Shown here in pieces: positions 34,894 to 43,040 of a stretch of 64,000 nucleotides of DNA (within the stretch, counting starts at the first letter, position 1; the number at the start of each line of letters is the position of its first letter). The notes under the pieces were generated by a model. The model saw nothing but the letters and a program-made list of their open reading frames with translations, did not search any database and was not told where the DNA came from. The stretch comes from GCA-2686265 sp036010965 (lineage in GTDB: Bacteria > Planctomycetota > UBA1135 > GCA-002686595). Position numbers and translations under genes: made by a program. The stretch spans positions 1 to 64,000 of the forward strand of contig DASCMO010000011.1 of assembly GCA_036010965.1 (NCBI GenBank), given 5' to 3'.

Positions 34894-35832
34894 GTGGGCG
34901 CCGTGAGCGAGTGGAAGCCGGACCTCGAGCGCCTGCGGAGCTTCGACGACGAGGAGTGGCTGCGGGTGGAGCGCGGCTATTGCGGTCGCCTGATGGCCTA
35001 CGTTGCGCGCCGTGTCGCCGACGCCCAGGCGCGCGAGGACATCGTCCAGGAGGCCTTCCTGGGCGCCGTGCGCGGGATCGGGAGCTTCGACCCGGTCTAC
35101 ACCTTCGAACAGTACCTGTTCGGGATCTGCCGTAACCGGGCCATCGATCACCTGCGGCGGCGCAAGGCCGTGGGCACGGGGCAACCGGCGGACTCTTCCG
35201 AGAGCTTGCCTGGGATGGAGGACCTGGCGGTCGAGGCGGACACGCCGAGCCAGATCGTCCACGGCACGGACCTGGCGGACCAGGGTCATCACCTGCTCGT
35301 CGGCGTCCTGCGCGAGTGGGTGCAGGAGACCTGGCAGCAGGGCGAGTTCACGCGCCTGAGCGTGATCGAGGCCCTCTTCGCCCTGGGCTGGCGCAACCGC
35401 GACACCTGGGAGCGCTTCGGCCTGCGCGACGAGACCACGGTGGCGGGTATCAAGTTTCGAGCCCTCAAGCGCATGCGGGAGTTCGCCTTGCAGCGCGACG
35501 GCTCGGGCCAAGTCCTGGCCGCCATGGCCGACGCCGCCGGGGACGCGGCGACGCGCCTCGACCTCGACGTCGCCAAGGCCTGGCGCACCGGTCGCGCCAG
35601 CTGTCCGGCGCGTTACTGGCTCGCGCGCCACGACGCGAAGACCCTCAAGGAGGGACCGGCGGCCTTCGTCTCCTTCCACCTCGACGAGACCGCCTGTCCT
35701 CTGTGTCAGGCCAACCTCGACGACCTGCGCCGCGCGCGCGACGAGGACCTCGATCCGCTGATCGAGCGCGTGCAGGCCTCGACAGTCCAGTACCTGCGCT
35801 CCCGCAACCTGCCTGACGCCGGCGCAGGTTGA
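34894..35832 (+). CDS. ECF sigma factor with C-terminal zinc-binding extension
   Basis: A 312-residue protein. Residues about 25-95 form sigma region 2 (YVARRVADAQAREDIVQEAF, FDPVYTFEQYLFGICRNRAI, DHLRRRK); residues about 135-200 take the place of region 4 with a helix-turn-helix-like segment (LRDETTVAGIKFRALKRM). The last 100 residues are extra and include FHLDETACPLCQANLDDL, with His about 262 and Cys about 268 and 271, spaced like a variant of the zinc anti-sigma HxxxCxxC motif. Its start is a GTG two bases after the kinase stop (34894); another GTG at 34903 is possible. Likely controlled by the kinase and the FHA protein upstream. Convergent with the vWA gene. Confidence 0.82.
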   Translation: MGAVSEWKPDLERLRSFDDEEWLRVERGYCGRLMAYVARRVADAQAREDIVQEAFLGAVRGIGSFDPVYTFEQYLFGICRNRAIDHLRRRKAVGTGQPADSSESLPGMEDLAVEADTPSQIVHGTDLADQGHHLLVGVLREWVQETWQQGEFTRLSVIEALFALGWRNRDTWERFGLRDETTVAGIKFRALKRMREFALQRDGSGQVLAAMADAAGDAATRLDLDVAKAWRTGRASCPARYWLARHDAKTLKEGPAAFVSFHLDETACPLCQANLDDLRRARDEDLDPLIERVQASTVQYLRSRNLPDAGAG

Positions 35833-35848
35833 CGGACCGGCGCGCGCC

Positions 35849-37483
35849 TCAGCCGCCGATCAGCACCGCGTCGCCCTGGCCGATGGCGGCCAGGCGGCGC
35901 AGGAAGTCCAGCCGGGCCTCGCCGATGCCGATGCAGTTGATCTCGACCTCGCGGAAGAGGTTCATGCGCTCGAGGTCCTCAATCAGGTTCTCCATCCGTG
36001 CGTACGGACCGGAGTAGTGCATGCGCGGCGCGCTCTCCTGGGGCACGTGGCTCTCGGGGTCGCCGACCTGATCTTCGCCGTAGTTGGTGTCCATGCAGTC
36101 CCAGTCGTCCCAGGACGGCAGCCCGTCGGAGAGCAGGAAGATCGTGTCGCAGCCCTCCTCGAAGGTCACTCGGTCCACGTAGGCGTGCTCGGTCACGAAG
36201 CCCTTCTTCTTGACCATGAACGCCCGCCGCAGACCTCCGTGCAGGTTCGTCGTGCCGCGCAGGGTGCCGTCGGGGCGCATGGTCGTCGGTGAACCTGTCT
36301 CGATGGCGTCGAGAGCCTTCATGACGCGCGCCACGTTGGAGGGCTTGGCGGGCACCATGCCCTTGCAATCCTCGACCAGGTCCGCCTTGTTCCCGAAGAA
36401 GATCACGCTGAAGCTCTGCTCGGAATCGAGCTGGGCGAGGGAGATGCGCAGGTGCTCGCGAGCCAGGTCGAAGCGCGTCGTGATGAGGTGCCAGGGGATG
36501 TCCTCCTCGGTCGGCAGCTCGCCCTTCTTCTTCTTCTTCTTCTTCGTAGGACCGGTCTTGGGGCCCTCGGGCTTGAGGGCGGGGTTGATCTCCTTGCACA
36601 TCGAGTCCGACATGTCGATCACGTAGCAGATCCGCGCTCCGGTCGCCTCCAGGCCGAAGAAGCGCGGGCGTACATAGAGGTCATCGTGGGCGGAACGGTT
36701 GGCGCGGTTGGCCAGGAGGTTGATCCAGGCCTGGGACTCGATGATCAGCTCGTCCACGCCGAGGACCTGGGCGAGGTGGCGCGCCACCACCAGCTTGGCC
36801 GGTCCGGAGAGGTCGTGCTCCTCGTCGAGCATGTGGGCGAAGGCCACGACGGCGGCGCGGAAGCGCGGAGTGTCCTTCTCTCCTCGGGCGGTCGCCGCCA
36901 ATGCCGTGCCCAACGCGCCCATCAGGGCCGCGCGCTCGTGGGGCTTCTTCGGCATGCGCTCGCAGACGCGCGGGATCAGATCGAGCAGGCCCTTGTCGCG
37001 GATGGCCGCCAGGGCCTCGATCGCCGCGCCGCGCAGGAAGGCATCCTCCTTGCTCAAGGCCAGCTCCTCGAGCGATTCTCCGCCGCGGTTCAGGCCGCGC
37101 ACCGTCAGGGCCCGGTACCAGAGCCAGGCGTCCTCGGCGTCGTCGTATTGCTCGCGCCAGGCGTCGTAGATCTCGACGTGCTCGTCGCCCACGCAGTGCC
37201 GGGCGGCGATCCCGGCGATCAGGTAGCGGGCCTGTTCTCGTGGCTGTCCGGGCTTGCGGTAGCTCGCGGCCAGGATCTCGAGGGCGCGCGGGTCGCGGGT
37301 GCGGGCCAGGGCGTCGCGTCCGCGGGTGTGCATCAAGAACGGCGCCCGGCCCAGGCACTCCTCGTAGCGTTTGCGGCCCTTCTCGAAGTCCGTGTCGCCG
37401 TTCGCTTGAGCTGGAGCGGAGCGGGCAGCGAAGGTGACGACGAGAAGCGCGAGGGGAACGAGGAGGACGGGGCGAATGGTCAT
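35849..37483 (-). CDS. Exported von Willebrand factor A-domain protein
   Basis: A 544-residue protein with signal peptide (LLVPLALLVVTFAARSAPAQA). Residues about 50-260 are helical and repeat-like, resembling HEAT-type repeats (AAIEALAAIRDKGLLDLIPRV). From about 285 a vWA domain begins with a proper MIDAS motif DMSDS (D290, S292, S294), followed by a lysine run (314-320) and further vWA elements (FSVIFFGNKADL, IFLLSDGLPSWD). The start at 37483 is preferred because the signal peptide follows immediately; an upstream ATG at 37501 adds six residues. Partner unknown; similar proteins occur in planctomycete secretomes. Confidence 0.85.
   Translation of the reverse strand: MTIRPVLLVPLALLVVTFAARSAPAQANGDTDFEKGRKRYEECLGRAPFLMHTRGRDALARTRDPRALEILAASYRKPGQPREQARYLIAGIAARHCVGDEHVEIYDAWREQYDDAEDAWLWYRALTVRGLNRGGESLEELALSKEDAFLRGAAIEALAAIRDKGLLDLIPRVCERMPKKPHERAALMGALGTALAATARGEKDTPRFRAAVVAFAHMLDEEHDLSGPAKLVVARHLAQVLGVDELIIESQAWINLLANRANRSAHDDLYVRPRFFGLEATGARICYVIDMSDSMCKEINPALKPEGPKTGPTKKKKKKKGELPTEEDIPWHLITTRFDLAREHLRISLAQLDSEQSFSVIFFGNKADLVEDCKGMVPAKPSNVARVMKALDAIETGSPTTMRPDGTLRGTTNLHGGLRRAFMVKKKGFVTEHAYVDRVTFEEGCDTIFLLSDGLPSWDDWDCMDTNYGEDQVGDPESHVPQESAPRMHYSGPYARMENLIEDLERMNLFREVEINCIGIGEARLDFLRRLAAIGQGDAVLIGG
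36524..36545. repeat. (CTT)7 trinucleotide run coding polylysine
   Basis: Seven CTT units plus C on the plus strand; on the minus strand this is a run of AAG codons giving the lysine tract in the loop just after the MIDAS motif of the vWA protein. Such a run can slip in steps of three, changing tract length without breaking the frame. Confidence 0.85.
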
Positions 37484-37600
37484 GACCCGATCGTACGCCA
37501 TGGACGCTGGGCGGGGACAGGACCGGCTCGATGGGGTTGGGGGAGTGCCTCGAGGGTCGTCTTGAGCGTGACGGCCCTCGCCGCGCGGTGCGCGTCGGCA

Positions 37601-37606
37601 TAGACT
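37601..37606 (+). promoter_or_regulatory. Candidate -10 box for the M28 peptidase gene
   Basis: TAGACT lies 44 bases before the ATG at 37645 and has the TANNNT form shared with other genes here. There is no convincing -35 box at the right distance. Confidence 0.35.
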
Positions 37607-37644
37607 GTCGGACGGTTCGACCCCATCCTCCCGCGTTCACGACC

Positions 37645-39171
37645 ATGATGACCTCTCCCCGCCTCCTCACCGCGCTCCTTCCGCTGTTGTTCCTCGCCGC
37701 CGGCGCCTCGACGCCCCCGGGCGATCCCGCCGGCGCCCTCGCTCGGACGACCGATGCCGCCCTGGAGGCCGCGCTCGAGACGATCACCTCCAATCACATC
37801 TCCGCGGACATCCACTTCATCGCCTCCGACGCCCTGGGAGGCCGAGACACGCCCAGCGAGGGCTTGAAGATCGCGGCGCGCTTCGTGCGCGCGCGGCTGC
37901 AGCGCCTGGGGGTCGCACCCGGCGCCGAGGACGGCTACTTCTATCACTATCCCCTGATGCGCCTGGGCCTCGACGAGGAGGGCACGCGGCTCGTGGCCAG
38001 CGCACCCCAGGCGGCGGCGGAGTTTCGGCCGGGGACCGACTTCTGGTATCGCTCGAACTACCTGCGGGAGGACGCCGACTTCTCGGGCGGCGTCGTGTTC
38101 GCCGGTGGCGGGAGTGCCGAGGAGCTGGAGGCCTGCGAGCTGGATGGCGCCTGGGCTCTCGTGTTCGACGACGGCGTGCAGGGCAGCCGGGCGCGGCGGC
38201 GCGTCCGCAAGTTGGACGCCGTGGGGGTCATCCTGGTGCCGCGCGCCGACTTCGAGGGCGAGTCGTACGAGGACAAGTTCGCGTCCAGCCTGGCGTCCTT
38301 CATCGAGGGACGCGTCAGCTATCCCAGGGAGAGTGCCCCGTCATCGCGGCGCATGTCGATCTTCCCCCAGCTGGCGCTCACGCGGGCCGCGGGCCTGCGC
38401 CTGCTGGGGATCGCCGCCGGGCGACCTGCGGACGTGGCGCTGGAAGAATGGACGCCCGCTCTGGGGGCCGACCTGGAGGTCACCCTGGCCGATGAGCGGC
38501 GCGTGCTGCAGGACGGCGAGAGCGTTCAGATGGAGAACGTCTGCGGCTTCTGGCCCGGCAGCGATCCCGAGCTGAAGAGCGAGGTCCTGATCGTCTCCGC
38601 CCACTACGACCACGTCGGTCAGCGCGACGGGAAGATCTGGAACGGGGCGGACGACAACGGCTCAGGGACGACCGGCCTCCTGCAGGTTGCCGAGGCGCTC
38701 TGCCGCTACGGCCCGATGCGGCGCTCGGTGCTGTTGATCTGGGTCTCGGGCGAGGAGAAGGGCCTGTGGGGCTCGCGAGCCTGGTCCGACGCGCCCTGGC
38801 TCCCCGAAGGCTGTCGGCCCGTGGCCAACCTCAACATCGACATGATCGGCCGCAACGCCCCCGACGAGCTGTACATCACTCCCTCGGCGGAGCACGAGCA
38901 GCACAACGGGATCGTGAAGCTGGCCCAGGGCCTGGCCCCCCTGGAGGGCTTTCCGACCCTGGAGAGCGCCGACGACTACTACCACCGCTCGGATCAGGCG
39001 ATGTTCGCCCGCCTCGGCATCCCCGTGGCCTTCCTCTTCGCGGGCATTCACGAGGACTACCACGAGCCCACGGACACGCCGGACAAGATCGACTATGACA
39101 AGCTGCGCCGCGTGGCGCGGCTGATCGTGCGTCTGCTCGACGCCCTGCAGACCGACACGCTCGATTTTTGA
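37645..39171 (+). CDS. Exported M28-family zinc aminopeptidase with PA-like domain
   Basis: A 508-residue metallopeptidase with a signal peptide (LLTALLPLLFLAAGAS). Residues about 110-250 form a protease-associated (PA)-like insert (GGVVFAGGGSAEELEAC, VRKLDAVGVILVPRAD). The catalytic domain supplies all five expected metal ligands: His in SAHYDHVG, Asp in GADDNGSG, Glu pair in SGEEKGLWG, Asp in NIDMIGR, and His in HEDYHEPTD. M28 enzymes with this architecture are broad aminopeptidases acting outside the cell. Start at the first of two adjacent ATGs (37645 and 37648). Gene is divergent from the vWA gene. Confidence 0.93.
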   Translation: MMTSPRLLTALLPLLFLAAGASTPPGDPAGALARTTDAALEAALETITSNHISADIHFIASDALGGRDTPSEGLKIAARFVRARLQRLGVAPGAEDGYFYHYPLMRLGLDEEGTRLVASAPQAAAEFRPGTDFWYRSNYLREDADFSGGVVFAGGGSAEELEACELDGAWALVFDDGVQGSRARRRVRKLDAVGVILVPRADFEGESYEDKFASSLASFIEGRVSYPRESAPSSRRMSIFPQLALTRAAGLRLLGIAAGRPADVALEEWTPALGADLEVTLADERRVLQDGESVQMENVCGFWPGSDPELKSEVLIVSAHYDHVGQRDGKIWNGADDNGSGTTGLLQVAEALCRYGPMRRSVLLIWVSGEEKGLWGSRAWSDAPWLPEGCRPVANLNIDMIGRNAPDELYITPSAEHEQHNGIVKLAQGLAPLEGFPTLESADDYYHRSDQAMFARLGIPVAFLFAGIHEDYHEPTDTPDKIDYDKLRRVARLIVRLLDALQTDTLDF

Positions 39172-39199
39172 CGGGCTGACTCCGGACCGGAGTCGCCCG
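39172..39199. terminator. Hairpin between convergent genes
   Basis: A 7-bp perfect stem GACTCCG/CGGAGTC (39178-39194) with a three-base loop is prolonged by a further 5-bp stem CGGGC/GCCCG after one bulged T. It occupies nearly all the space between the stop of the M28 peptidase gene and that of ppdK, so it may end both transcripts. A short T-run (ATTTTTG) lies before it on the plus strand, inside the last codons, not after it. Confidence 0.6.
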
Positions 39200-39200
39200 C

Positions 39201-42011
39201 CTACTCCTTGCTCTTCAAGCTCGCCTGAGCGGCCGCCAGGCGCGCGATCGGCAGGCGGTAGGGGGAGCAGGAGACATAGTCGAGCCCCAGTTTGTGGCAG
39301 AACTCGATCGAGCGCGGGTCTCCACCGTGCTCGCCGCAGATCCCGACCTTGATGTCGGGCCGAGTCTCGCGCCCCGCCGCGCAGGCGATCTCCATCAAGC
39401 GTCCGACCCCGGCAGTGTCCAGGGTGGCGAAGGGATCGTCGCTGTAGATCTCGCGTTCGACGTAGGCTGGGACGAACTTGCCCGAGTCATCGCGGCTGAT
39501 GCCGAAGGTGGTCTGGGTCAGGTCGTTGGTGCCGAAGGAGAAGAACTCGGCATCCAGGGCGATCTCGTCGGCCGTCAGGGCCGCGCGCGGCAGCTCGATC
39601 ATCGTGCCGACCATGTAGGGGACGCGCGTCTTCTTGCGCGCGAAGACCTCCTCGGCCGTCTCGCGCACGATCTCGACCTGTAGGGTCAGCTCCGCCCGCG
39701 TGCCGACCAGCGGGATCATGATCTCCGGCCGCGGCTTCTTGCGCGTGCGCCGCGCGACATTGACCGCCGCCTCGAAGATGGCTCGCGCCTGCATGCGTGT
39801 GATCTCCGGATAGACGATCCCGAGCCGACAGCCGCGGTGGCCGAGCATCGGGTTCAGCTCGGTCAGGGACTCGATCTTGGCCCGTAGGCGCGTCGCGCTG
39901 ACGCCCATCTCCTTGGCCAGGGCGCGTACGTCGGCCGGCTCGTGGGGTAAGAACTCGTGCAGGGGAGGATCGAGCGTGCGGATCGTCACCGGGCGCGTCC
40001 CCATGGCCTTGAAGATGCCCTCGAAGTCCTTGCGCTGCAGGGGCAGCAGGCGCGCCAGTGCGCGCTCGCGGGCCTCCGAGCTCTCGGCCAGGATCATCTC
40101 GCGCATGGCGGCGATCTTGCGCTCGCCAAAGAACATGTGCTCGGTACGGCAGAGCCCGATGCCTTCCGAACCCAGGGCGATGGCCGTCGTGCACTGATCG
40201 GGCTGGTCGGCGTTCGCGCGGACCTTCATGCTGCGCACCGAGTCCGCCCAGCGCATCAGGCGCGCATACGTGCTGTACACCTTTCCCTTGCGCTTCGCCG
40301 CGGCGGAGCGCCCCTTGCCGAAGAGGGCGGTGATGACCTCGGAGTCGCGCGTCTCGAGCTGTCCCTCGTAGATCGCGCCGCTCGTGCCATCGATGCTGAT
40401 CCAGTCCCCCTCGCGGATCGTGTGCTCTCCGACGCGCATGCGTCGTCGGGCGTGGTCGATTTCGAGTTCGCCGGCGCCGGCCACGCAGACCTTGCCCATC
40501 TGGCGGGCGACGAGGGCGGCGTGGCTGGTCATTCCCCCGCGCGCGGTCAGGATCCCGCACGCGGCCTGCATGCCCTTGATGTCCTCGGGCGAGGTTTCGA
40601 TACGCACCAGGATCACCTGACGACCCTTGGCGGCCCACTCGGTAGCGGCCGTGGCGCTGAACACGACGCGCCCGGTCGCTGCGCCCGGGCCCGCGTTCAG
40701 CCCGCGCGTGAGGAGCTTGCCCTCGCGCGCCGCGGCGCCCAGCTGAGCGGGATCGAAGACCGGCTGCAGGAGCTGGTTGAGGGCCTCGGGGTCGACACGC
40801 CCGAGCGCCTCCTCCTTGGAGATCAGGCCCTCGCGCACCATGTCCACGGCGATCCGAACCGCGGCGAAACCGGTGCGCTTGCCGGAACGGCACTGGAGCA
40901 TGAACAGGCGCCCGTCCTCGATCGTGAACTCGAGGTCCTGCATGTCGCGATAGTGCGCCTCGAGCTGCTTCTGGATGCGGTTCAGCTCGCGGTACAGGCG
41001 CGGCTCGGCGCGCCGCAAGGACTCGATTTGCAGGGGCGTGCGGATGCCGGCGACCACGTCCTCGCCCTGGGCGTTCATCAGGTACTCGCCGTAGAACGTC
41101 TTCTCGCCCGTGGCCGGGTCGCGCGTGAAGGCGACCCCCGTGCCCGAGCCCTCGCCCATGTTGCCGAAGACCATCGCCTGGATGTTCACCGCAGTGCCCC
41201 AGTGGCCCGGGATGTGGTTCATGGCGCGGTAGGCGATGGCGCGCTCGTTGTTCCAGGAGCCGAACACCGCTCCGACGGCGCCCCAGAGCTGATCGCGCGG
41301 GTCCTCGGGGAACAGGTGGCCCGTGTGGGCTCGGATGATGGCCTTGTAGTCGTCCACCAGCTCGCACAGGTCCGCGGCGTCGAGATCCGTGTCCTCCTCG
41401 ACCTCTTTGCGGTGCTTGAGGGCGTCGAGGGCGGCCGAGAAGGGGTCGCGCTCGTCCTCCCCGGCGGCCTTTACGCCCATCACCACATCGCCGTACATCT
41501 GGATGAAGCGCCGGTAGGCGTCCCAGGCGAAGCGCTCGTTGTTTGAGCGCCGGGCGAGGCCCGTGACGGTCACGTCGTTCAGACCCAGGTTGAGCACCGT
41601 GTCCATCATGCCCGGCATGGAGACCCTCGCACCCGAGCGCACCGAGAGCAGGAGCGGGTTCTCGGGGTCGCCGAAGCGCTTGCCCAGCTCGCGCTCGATG
41701 CCTGCGAGGGCCGCCTCCACCTCGTCGGTCAGGCCGACCGGATAGGAGCCTTCGTGCTCCGAGAAGAAGGTGCAGACGTCGGTTGAGATGGTGAACCCGG
41801 GGGGGACGGGCAGGCCGAGGTTGCACATCTCCGCCAGGTTCGCGCCCTTGCCGCCCAGCACGTCGCGCATCCCGCGGTCGCCCTGGGTCTCTTCGGATCC
41901 GAACGAGAACACGGAGCGCGGCGCGCGCCGGTGGGGGTGCTTGTCGCGCGCCTTGCGGGTCCGGGGCGACTTGCGGGGGCGGTTCGATCGAGGCATGGTC
42001 GTTTTCGTCAT
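39201..42011 (-). CDS. ppdK: Pyruvate, phosphate dikinase
   Basis: PPDK interconverts pyruvate, ATP and phosphate with PEP, AMP and pyrophosphate. The 936-residue protein has the N-terminal nucleotide-binding domain (VLGGKGANLAEMCNLGLPVP, MPGMMDTVLNLGLN), the swivelling phosphohistidine domain with the catalytic His in GGMTSHAALVARQMGK, and the C-terminal PEP barrel ending with CGEHGGDPRSIEFC and YVSCSPYRLPIARLAAAQA. All catalytic residues are present. The first 35 residues are a basic extension (NRPRKSPRTRKARDKHPHRR) absent from most homologues; a second ATG at 41996 would shorten it by five residues only. Confidence 0.97.
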   Translation of the reverse strand: MTKTTMPRSNRPRKSPRTRKARDKHPHRRAPRSVFSFGSEETQGDRGMRDVLGGKGANLAEMCNLGLPVPPGFTISTDVCTFFSEHEGSYPVGLTDEVEAALAGIERELGKRFGDPENPLLLSVRSGARVSMPGMMDTVLNLGLNDVTVTGLARRSNNERFAWDAYRRFIQMYGDVVMGVKAAGEDERDPFSAALDALKHRKEVEEDTDLDAADLCELVDDYKAIIRAHTGHLFPEDPRDQLWGAVGAVFGSWNNERAIAYRAMNHIPGHWGTAVNIQAMVFGNMGEGSGTGVAFTRDPATGEKTFYGEYLMNAQGEDVVAGIRTPLQIESLRRAEPRLYRELNRIQKQLEAHYRDMQDLEFTIEDGRLFMLQCRSGKRTGFAAVRIAVDMVREGLISKEEALGRVDPEALNQLLQPVFDPAQLGAAAREGKLLTRGLNAGPGAATGRVVFSATAATEWAAKGRQVILVRIETSPEDIKGMQAACGILTARGGMTSHAALVARQMGKVCVAGAGELEIDHARRRMRVGEHTIREGDWISIDGTSGAIYEGQLETRDSEVITALFGKGRSAAAKRKGKVYSTYARLMRWADSVRSMKVRANADQPDQCTTAIALGSEGIGLCRTEHMFFGERKIAAMREMILAESSEARERALARLLPLQRKDFEGIFKAMGTRPVTIRTLDPPLHEFLPHEPADVRALAKEMGVSATRLRAKIESLTELNPMLGHRGCRLGIVYPEITRMQARAIFEAAVNVARRTRKKPRPEIMIPLVGTRAELTLQVEIVRETAEEVFARKKTRVPYMVGTMIELPRAALTADEIALDAEFFSFGTNDLTQTTFGISRDDSGKFVPAYVEREIYSDDPFATLDTAGVGRLMEIACAAGRETRPDIKVGICGEHGGDPRSIEFCHKLGLDYVSCSPYRLPIARLAAAQASLKSKE

Positions 42012-42031
42012 CAGCTTGCGTTGGCGGGGAA

Positions 42032-42703
42032 TCAGGGGGCGCCGTCAGGATCCTGCGGCTCCTCGGTCTGCTCTTTTTTCTGCTTCACGTTGTCGATCTT
42101 CCAGTCCTGCCCGATGCGCAGTTCGGTGACCCTGACTGGAGGGAGGGCAACGGAGATCCGGGCCGCGCCGCGAACGTGCGCGCCGGACGCGTCATCCTGC
42201 GCGTTCACGGTGACGCGCTCCTCGAAGGGAATGTCCGCCGAGAGCGGGTCGTCGGCCACCAGCTCGTCGCCGTCGTAGAGCTGGACGAAGTCCTCGCGCA
42301 CCAGATGCACCTCAAGCATCGCTCCCATGGCCGCCGCGGTCAGGACGCAGCGCCGGGGGTCGTCTCCCTCCTCGTACGCGACCTGCACGACGCGCGCGCC
42401 GCCGATGGCGCCGCGCAACCACGACTTGGATGCGAACCATGAATCCCGGAACTCGAGGTAGAGGAGCTGGCTCAGCAGGTGTCGCTGGCGGAAGCTCGCG
42501 GAGAGGCAGCGGTACTCCGTGCGGCCGTCGTCTGCCCGGACGCCGGTCTGGAAGGTCCGGAAGGTCTGGGTGGGGCTGCGGAATCCGCGCTCGAACAGGT
42601 CCTCGGCCGTGGGGGGCGCGGCGCAGCAGGCGCAGGCGAGCAGCAGCGGCGCCAGAGGGGCGAGGGCGCGCAGAGTGCGCCCGGAGTGGAATGGCATCGC
42701 CAT
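42032..42703 (-). CDS. Putative lipoprotein, unknown
   Basis: A 223-residue protein with an export signal and several possible lipid-modified cysteines (APLLLACACCAAP), followed by a charged domain (AEDLFERGFRSPTQTFRTF) and beta-rich parts. The beginning of the mature domain resembles proteins that describe a threshold count of TFRTFQTGVRADD...YRCLS, which I have seen in uncharacterised planctomycete lipoproteins, but I cannot name the family. The C-terminus is acidic (KEQTEEPQDPDGAP). It ends 20 bases before the ppdK start and may be co-transcribed with it. A TAGAAT hexamer lies on the minus strand 11-17 bases before the ATG. Confidence 0.7.
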   Translation of the reverse strand: MAMPFHSGRTLRALAPLAPLLLACACCAAPPTAEDLFERGFRSPTQTFRTFQTGVRADDGRTEYRCLSASFRQRHLLSQLLYLEFRDSWFASKSWLRGAIGGARVVQVAYEEGDDPRRCVLTAAAMGAMLEVHLVREDFVQLYDGDELVADDPLSADIPFEERVTVNAQDDASGAHVRGAARISVALPPVRVTELRIGQDWKIDNVKQKKEQTEEPQDPDGAP

Positions 42704-43040
42704 GGGAAGCGGGGATTCTACGGCTCAGCCGGCTTCATCTCGACGGCCCACGGCCCCACTTCGTAGACTCTGCGGCGTGTGATCGCCTCCCGAGGGCCCT
42801 GTGGGGCCTGGGACGCGCAGTGAGCGGAGCAGGCGAAAGATCGGGAACGAGGGGGCGCGGCGCACAAAATGGAGAGAAAGTCCGCGTCCTCACTAGCCGA
42901 TCCTTCCGAGTCATCGTAACGGGAGTGCTCGATTCGCCGGCGCGAAGAGATGACCCTTCCGCCACCCCCCCCTCTGGGAGCGCTCTCCAGCTCTCGCGGC
43001 GTAGCCTGTGAAGCCTCACTAAACGGCAAGACACGATCCA
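42704..43040. other. Divergent intergenic region with candidate -10 boxes on both strands
   Basis: No gene is visible. On the minus strand TAGAAT (42715-42720) lies just before the lipoprotein start. On the plus strand TAGCCT at 43002-43007 begins 39 bases before the DUF1573 ATG at 43041. A less GC-rich island (around 42880-42930, with CACAAAATGGAGAGAAAG) in the middle could bind a regulator. Confidence 0.45.

Noticed and set aside
42704..43040. Possible RNA gene or riboswitch in the divergent gap before the DUF1573 gene
   Set aside because: I could not fold a conserved riboswitch core by eye, and no tRNA-like T-loop (GGTTCGAATCC) is present.
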